8,872 bases of DNA, taken from contig CAISGS010000011.1 in NCBI GenBank assembly GCA_903884915.1, positions 1 through 8,872 on the forward strand. The letters run 5' to 3'. The position numbers and the translations under genes were made by a program. The stretch comes from an uncultured Caulobacteraceae bacterium (GTDB lineage: Bacteria; Pseudomonadota; Alphaproteobacteria; Caulobacterales; Caulobacteraceae). The notes beneath the pieces were generated by a model. The model made no database searches and was not told where the DNA came from. It was given only the letters and a program-made list of their open reading frames with translations. Shown piece by piece: positions 5,910 to 8,872 of this stretch (positions are counted from its first letter, which is position 1; every line of letters starts with the position of its first letter).

Positions 5910-6644
5910 TTAGAGTTGGGCCGCAAAGGCGCAGGCGGCCTCAAGGTCCGAAGGGGTATCCACCGAGATGGGGAAACTGTCCACCACCGAGGCCCAGATG
6001 GACAGGCCCAGTTCGAGCGCCCGAAGCTGTTCTAGCCGTTCTAACCGCTCCAACGGCGAGGGGGCTGCCGCGTGAAACTGCAGCAGGGCCTCGCGGCGAT
6101 AGGCATAGATGCCGATATGGAGCCAGACCGGCGCATCCCCATAGAGGGTCGAGCGGGTGAAATAGAGCGCCCGGCCCCGCCGCCTTTGCCCATCCATCGC
6201 CATCACCGCCTTGGGCAGGTCAGGATCTGTCCGATCAGCGGGCTTGGTCTCCGGTGCAACCAAGGTGGCGATATCGCAAGACGGCTCGGCTGCCAGAAGG
6301 TCGGTGCAGGAAGCGATGGCGCTGGGGGCGATGAAGGGAATATCACCCTGAAGGTTGACCACCACATCATGCGCGCCCTTGGGGTCTAGGACCTCTAGGG
6401 CCGCGAGAATCCGGTCAGATCCAGACGGCAGGCTCGGATCGGTCAGAACCGCGCGCCCGCCCGCCGCCTCAACCGCATCGACAATGGCCTGATCGCCCGC
6501 TGCGACCGCAACCGGTCCGGCCTGAGCAGCCTCGGCCTGTCGCAGGACCCGCACGATCATAGGCACCCCGCCAATCATGGCCAGAGGCTTTCCCGGAAGC
6601 CTTGTTGCGGCGAGGCGGGCGGGGATGATGATGATCGGGTTCAT
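5910..6644 (-). CDS. kdsB: 3-deoxy-manno-octulosonate cytidylyltransferase (CMP-Kdo synthetase)
   Basis: The 244-residue cytoplasmic enzyme activates Kdo with CTP to form CMP-Kdo for the lipopolysaccharide inner core. Seen from the ATG at 6642-6644: the nucleotide-binding start IIIIPARLAATRLPGKPL (4-21), the motif PSGSDRI, the sequence VVNLQGDIPFI with the metal-binding Asp region, HIGIYAYRREALLQF, and VDTPSDLE near the C-terminus. Length and motif order are those of normal KdsB. A TTG two codons further upstream is possible, but GGA sits 9 bases before the ATG and only about 3 before the TTG, so the ATG is preferred. It leads the apparent kdsB-pheA operon and is divergent from the cytochrome c gene across a 223-base spacer, which must hold its promoter. 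Confidence 0.96.
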   Translation of the reverse strand: MNPIIIIPARLAATRLPGKPLAMIGGVPMIVRVLRQAEAAQAGPVAVAAGDQAIVDAVEAAGGRAVLTDPSLPSGSDRILAALEVLDPKGAHDVVVNLQGDIPFIAPSAIASCTDLLAAEPSCDIATLVAPETKPADRTDPDLPKAVMAMDGQRRRGRALYFTRSTLYGDAPVWLHIGIYAYRREALLQFHAAAPSPLERLERLEQLRALELGLSIWASVVDSFPISVDTPSDLEAACAFAAQL

Positions 6645-6718
6645 GGGCAAGATTCCGAAACCTTAGGGGCAGTGCACATCTTCTATTGAAATGGTCCCAA
6701 ACACAGCGGTATTTGCGA

Positions 6719-6764
6719 CCAATTGGCGCGGCTCATGGACCTGTCGCTCTGACGGGCCAATTGG
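6719..6764. repeat. Two CCAATTGG palindromes in the kdsB/cytochrome c spacer
   Basis: The perfect 8-base palindrome CCAATTGG occurs at 6719-6726 and again at 6757-6764, a spacing of 38 bases. Both lie in the divergent spacer, about 75-120 bases from the kdsB start and 104-149 bases from the cytochrome c start. They could be a paired operator. CTGACGG at 6749-6755, beside the second copy, resembles a Caulobacter -35 on the plus strand, but no matching -10 follows. The rest of the spacer (6645-6867) shows nothing else I can name. Confidence 0.4.
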
Positions 6765-6867
6765 AACGTTGCACGAGCGGCGGTAGCGTGTAAGAGACGC
6801 AAACGCAAGAACAGGGCGTGGATTCCCTTAGGGGACTGACGCCTGCTGAGAGGGCTTACGAAAGAAC

Positions 6868-7503
6868 ATGAGCGACCTGGGCTTTAACAAGATCGCTGGC
6901 GCCGTATTGGCGACTGGACTGGCCATTGTCGGCCTCAAAGAATTGACGAGCATCGTCTACAAGGCCGAGCCTGCTGAAAAGCCCGGCTATGCCATCACCA
7001 TCGCCGAAGAGGCCGGTGAAGGTGGCGCTGCCGTTGCCGAACTGCCGATCGACTGGGGAACGGTTCTACCGACCGCTGATCTTGCCGCCGGTGAAGCTGT
7101 CGCTAAGAAGTGCGCCTCTTGCCACAGCTTCAATCAGGGCGGGGCCACGATGGTTGGTCCGAACCTTTACGGTGTTGTTGGTCATAAGCCCGGTAGCCAC
7201 GCAGGCATGGCCTATTCTGACGGCATGAAGGCGTTTGGCGAAAAGACCCCGGCTTGGGACTATGAGCACCTGAACGCGTTCCTCACCGGCCCACAAAAAT
7301 ATATCGCTGGGACCAAGATGTCGTTTGTCGGTCTGAAGAAGCCCGAAGATCGCATCAATATGATCGCCTATCTGCATAGCCTCGGTTCGACCTTGCCGAT
7401 CCCGGCTCCAGCCCCTGCTGCCGCACCCGCAGCGCCAGCAGCCCCCGCCGCAGACGCAGCGGCGGCTCCGGCAGCCGCACCAGCCGCAAAGCCAGCGGCC
7501 TAA
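6868..7503 (+). CDS. cycM: Membrane-anchored c-type cytochrome, CycM-like, with Ala/Pro-rich tail
   Basis: The 211-residue protein begins with an uncleaved membrane anchor (about residues 9-31, after FNKIAGAVL), leaving the heme domain in the periplasm. The heme is attached at C82-A-S-C85-H86, with H86 as axial ligand; M151 in GTKMSF is the expected sixth ligand. GPNLYGVVGHKPG (97-109) is typical of class I cytochrome c2/c552. A linker rich in Ala, Gly and Glu (32-60) separates anchor and heme domain. The protein ends in about 35 residues of almost only Ala and Pro (177-211). By family, CycM carries electrons between the bc1 complex and a terminal oxidase. The start follows MSDLGFNKIAG, the usual family N-terminus; the ribosome site (AGAGGG, 15 bases upstream) is poorly spaced. 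It is divergent from kdsB, an arrangement seen in other alphaproteobacteria. Confidence 0.92.
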   Translation: MSDLGFNKIAGAVLATGLAIVGLKELTSIVYKAEPAEKPGYAITIAEEAGEGGAAVAELPIDWGTVLPTADLAAGEAVAKKCASCHSFNQGGATMVGPNLYGVVGHKPGSHAGMAYSDGMKAFGEKTPAWDYEHLNAFLTGPQKYIAGTKMSFVGLKKPEDRINMIAYLHSLGSTLPIPAPAPAAAPAAPAAPAADAAAAPAAAPAAKPAA

Positions 7504-7549
7504 TTGATCTGATCAAGCCTTTCGCCAGCCCTCAGGGTCGGCGAAAGGC
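7504..7549. terminator. Two hairpins between convergent cytochrome c and NlpC/P60 genes
   Basis: Directly after the cytochrome stop, TTGATC (7504-7509) and GATCAA (7511-7516) form a palindrome with a one-base centre. Next to it, GCCTTTCGCC (7517-7526) and GGCGAAAGGC (7540-7549) form a perfect 10-bp stem around a 13-base loop. The right arm encodes residues 275-278 of the NlpC/P60 protein, so the stem reaches into that gene. Symmetry and position suit a two-way terminator; there is no clear T-run on either side. Confidence 0.6.
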
Positions 7550-8374
7550 GGTCGGATTTCCACTTCCTGCCGCCTCTATTCGCAAGATCGCGCCGTCCAG
7601 CGGCTCGCTTTCGACGGCCATATGATGGGCATTGGCGTGCAGCAGGGTGACGGCGTCCTGCATCATCCCGACATGCCCCTTCCAAAACACCAGATCCCCG
7701 CGTCGCAGGTCAGAGCCGTCAATGGCGGTACCGATCTCGGCCGCCTGCATGTCTGTATCGCGCGGACAGGACAGGCCGCAGGCATAGAAGGCCTGTTGCA
7801 CAAGGCCCGAACAGTCTAGCCCAAGGCTCTCTCGTCCCCCCCACTGATAGGGTGCGCCTAAGAACCGTTCGGCCACAGCTACCGGATCGGTTTCGAACTG
7901 GCCGTTGGGGGTAAGCTGGCTTTCCACGAACCACCCGGCCCGGGCGGTGCGAACAAAGCGGCCCTCGCGCGCCTCTACGGTCACCAGAGCGTTGAGACTA
8001 TAGAGCCCGATGGGGGCGGACTTGATCGATGGCGCGCTGAAGCCATAGGTACGAAGGGCGCTGACCCTGTGGGTGGGCGCCAGAACCGGGGCCGACAGGG
8101 CGTCTAGGGCGACATAGCCGACATAGCCATCGCGGCGCGCCTGTCCCCAGCCAAAGCCATCGACCTCGGCCAACAGCTCAAAGCCCTCGCCAAAGATCAT
8201 CTGGTCCCACTGTTCGGCGTCGCCCAAGGGCGCGGCACGGACGGGCACAACGGCGGCGCTGACCTGCATCGGCATAGGGGCCTGATAGGTCTTGGCCGGG
8301 ACGATCCCTTGTAGGGCGATCGAGGCCAGATCGCCGCGAGTGGCGGTTACTCGAGGATCACAAGGCCCGGTCAT
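7532..8374 (-). CDS. NlpC/P60-family cysteine peptidase with N-terminal SH3-like region
   Basis: The 280-residue protein has an N-terminal part (about 35-150) that resembles bacterial SH3-like domains, including VGYVALDAL (85-93), and a C-terminal NlpC/P60 domain (about 163-270). The catalytic set is readable: C188 in LDCSGLVQQAF, H234 in WKGHVGMM, and H246 in LLHANAHH as third residue. YQWGGRESLG (176-185) before the Cys is typical. By family it cuts peptide bonds in cell-wall peptides, often between D-Glu and a diamino acid. No signal peptide or lipobox is visible, so a cytoplasmic role in recycling wall peptides is as likely as a periplasmic one. Its ATG overlaps the stop of the upstream aminopeptidase gene (ATGA at 8371-8374), indicating translational coupling and a shared role in peptide breakdown. 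The 3' end lies in the hairpin shared with the cytochrome gene. Confidence 0.92.
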   Translation of the reverse strand: MTGPCDPRVTATRGDLASIALQGIVPAKTYQAPMPMQVSAAVVPVRAAPLGDAEQWDQMIFGEGFELLAEVDGFGWGQARRDGYVGYVALDALSAPVLAPTHRVSALRTYGFSAPSIKSAPIGLYSLNALVTVEAREGRFVRTARAGWFVESQLTPNGQFETDPVAVAERFLGAPYQWGGRESLGLDCSGLVQQAFYACGLSCPRDTDMQAAEIGTAIDGSDLRRGDLVFWKGHVGMMQDAVTLLHANAHHMAVESEPLDGAILRIEAAGSGNPTAFRRP

Positions 8375-8872
8375 GAATAGCGGCTCTTAATCATGGCCAA
8401 GAGCGCGCGGATGGCCTGAGCCTCACCGCCGCTGGGAAAGCCAGGACGGCTGCGCGGGTTCCAAGCGAAGATGTCCAGATGGACCCAAGCCCCCTCGGGC
8501 GCGAACCTTTGCAGGAACAGAGCCGCCGTGACCGATCCGGCCTGAGCCCAGCCGTCGGGATCGTTCTTGATGTCAGCAATGTCGCTGTCCAGCGCCGCGC
8601 GGTATCCGTCCCACAGCGGCATACGCCAGAGGGGATCAGCCGTCAGGTGCGCGGCGTGGGCGATCTGGGCGGCGAGTTCATCATCGGGCGTATAGAAGGG
8701 GATCACCTGAGGCCCTAGCGCCACGCGCGCGGCACCGGTCAAGGTGGCCATGTCGATGGTCAGGGCAGGGCTCAGCTCGCAGGCGCGGGTCAGGGCATCG
8801 GCGAGGATCAGACGCCCCTCCGCATCCGTATTGCCGACCTCAATGGTCAGGCCTTTGCGCGAGGCCAGCACA
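8371..8872 (-). CDS. M17 leucyl aminopeptidase family protein, N-terminal part missing
   Basis: About 166 residues of the C-terminal catalytic domain are visible; the gene continues past the right edge. The frame begins at the edge with a GTG codon that is an internal Val, not a start. NTDAEGR, the M17 signature, lies 14-20 residues in; its Asp and Glu bind the two metal ions and its Arg is catalytic. It is followed by LILADAL and by IDMATLTGA, also typical. By family it is a cytoplasmic two-metal enzyme that removes N-terminal residues from peptides, often Leu. The sequence ends in SRYS with TGA overlapping the ATG of the NlpC/P60 gene. The lysine and other metal ligands upstream of the signature are outside the window. 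Whether it is PepA or the second aminopeptidase paralogue found in many alphaproteobacteria cannot be decided from this half. Confidence 0.94.
   Translation of the reverse strand, partial: VLASRKGLTIEVGNTDAEGRLILADALTRACELSPALTIDMATLTGAARVALGPQVIPFYTPDDELAAQIAHAAHLTADPLWRMPLWDGYRAALDSDIADIKNDPDGWAQAGSVTAALFLQRFAPEGAWVHLDIFAWNPRSRPGFPSGGEAQAIRALLAMIKSRYS

Noticed and set aside
5678..6160. Open frame of 160 codons on the plus strand, very rich in Arg and Pro
   Set aside because: It is antisense to pheA and kdsB, both of which are firmly identified. Its composition is typical of a shadow frame.
6645..6650. TTG start two codons upstream of the kdsB ATG
   Set aside because: The possible ribosome site is too close to the TTG, and the family begins close to the ATG.
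8869..8871. GTG as start codon of the aminopeptidase
   Set aside because: It is an internal Val codon at the window edge: M17 enzymes have a long N-terminal domain and half of the catalytic domain before this point.

Overview
The window looks like chromosomal DNA from a motile alphaproteobacterium, most likely of the Caulobacterales. The flagellin is short and of the Caulobacter FljK type. The cytochrome c, kdsB and pheA genes are neighbours as in many alphaproteobacteria. The promoter in front of the tRNA fits the Caulobacter housekeeping consensus. Genus is inferred from protein resemblance remembered without a database, so it is left open.

Left part (1-3300, all minus strand): a globin-coupled chemoreceptor cut by the left edge; a 443-base gene-free and strikingly AT-rich spacer; a flagellin whose upstream region carries an inverted repeat, an imperfect tandem repeat and a small hairpin; an unrecognised exported protein; and tRNA-Gly(CCC) with its own promoter. 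Chemoreceptor and flagellin both serve swimming, the receptor probably as an oxygen or redox sensor.

Middle part (3400-6650): an HD-domain protein of the PhnZ/MIOX-like group and a NudC-type Nudix hydrolase on the plus strand, then pheA and kdsB on the minus strand as an apparent kdsB-pheA operon. nudC and pheA converge and share 4 bases at their stop codons. These genes cover turnover of NAD(H) or NAD-capped RNA, phenylalanine synthesis, and CMP-Kdo supply for lipopolysaccharide.

Right part (6645-8872): a divergent spacer with two identical 8-base palindromes, a membrane-anchored CycM-like cytochrome c with a long Ala/Pro tail, a terminator-like hairpin shared with the convergent NlpC/P60 gene, and the 3' half of an M17 leucyl aminopeptidase gene translationally coupled to NlpC/P60.

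I found no mobile element, CRISPR array, phage gene or defence system, and nothing that clearly forms an undescribed multi-gene system. The points most worth checking are the flagellin leader and upstream repeats, the AT-rich spacer, the heme-binding chemoreceptor, the metal site of the HD protein, and the paired palindromes between kdsB and the cytochrome gene.
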